DNA from: an uncultured Bacilli bacterium
Lineage (GTDB): Bacteria; Bacillota_I; Bacilli_A; RF39; UBA660
Assembly: GCA_949879835.1 (NCBI GenBank)
Contig: CATLBU010000003.1
Coordinates: 1-29,391 of the forward strand
Direction of reading: 5' to 3'
DNA length: 29,391 bases
Shown: piece after piece, positions 29,388 to 29,391 of the stretch
Numbering within the stretch: position 1 is the stretch's first letter
How the letters are laid out: every line of letters begins with the position of its first letter
Translations under genes and position numbers: made by a program
The notes under the pieces: generated by a model
Told to the model about the DNA's origin: nothing
What the model saw: the letters and a program-made list of their open reading frames with translations, nothing else
Database searches by the model: none

Positions 29388-29391
29388 ATTT

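Overview
The window looks like chromosome from a low-GC, Gram-positive, endospore-forming Bacillota, most likely a gut Erysipelotrichia or other Mollicutes-related Bacilli lineage. The support is a strongly AT-rich core, AGGAGG/GGTGAT ribosome binding sites, T-tract terminators, three sporulation-type genes (sspI, yqfC, yqfD), a peptidoglycan and LCP cell-wall gene set, and the Bacillus-like block ybeY-dgkA-cdd-era-yqzL-recO. TGA is read as stop: the dgkA and cdd frames both end at TGA and the next start codon overlaps it. The mycoplasma code is therefore not in use. The lineage is inferred from gene content, not from a marker gene.

Bases 1-1.8 kb are different. They hold the 5' part of an ABC transporter and a XRE-type regulator, both on the minus strand, in visibly richer GC, with a palindromic promoter/operator region. 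They read like Lachnospiraceae-type accessory DNA, or a foreign contig joined here. Bases 1.8-2.15 kb are a gene-free, repeat-bearing transition. Bases 2.15-3.2 kb hold an excisionase-like HTH gene and a chimeric gene: the N-terminal part of a phage replisome organiser runs in frame into a lipoprotein lacking its own start. This looks like the scar of a mobile-element deletion.

From 3.3 to 20.7 kb the genes are ordinary core genes: ldh (plus strand), then on the minus strand an M23 peptidase, a YgjP-like metalloprotease, a DUF2207/LemA pair, and a lone plus-strand sspI. Next come a murE-mraY pair, a long cdd-era-yqzL-DUF1653-recO-DUF212-unknown-unknown run from one strong promoter, and a yqfC-yqfD-vanZ-ybeY-dgkA-unknown run. 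The phoH and yqfF genes usual in Bacillus are absent from this block. A large LCP protein with three C-terminal Cys-rich repeats follows.

A tRNA-Cys gene at 20.9 kb with its own promoter and terminators is followed by a gene remnant. Three very AT-rich accessory genes come next (M3-like HEXXH protein, histidine phosphatase, inositol-monophosphatase family). Bases 24.1-29.4 kb hold an SPFH/NfeD membrane pair, a coiled-coil protein coupled to a DUF1292 protein, a short-chain dehydrogenase after a flavin reductase-rubredoxin fusion, and a zinc-ribbon protein of unknown role at the right edge. I see no CRISPR array, complete IS element, rRNA or clear phage operon. I do not find a convincing complete new system. 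The best leads are the chimeric gene at 2.4-3.2 kb, the operator region near 1.2 kb, the tRNA-Cys-adjacent genes and the disulfide-rich LCP tail.
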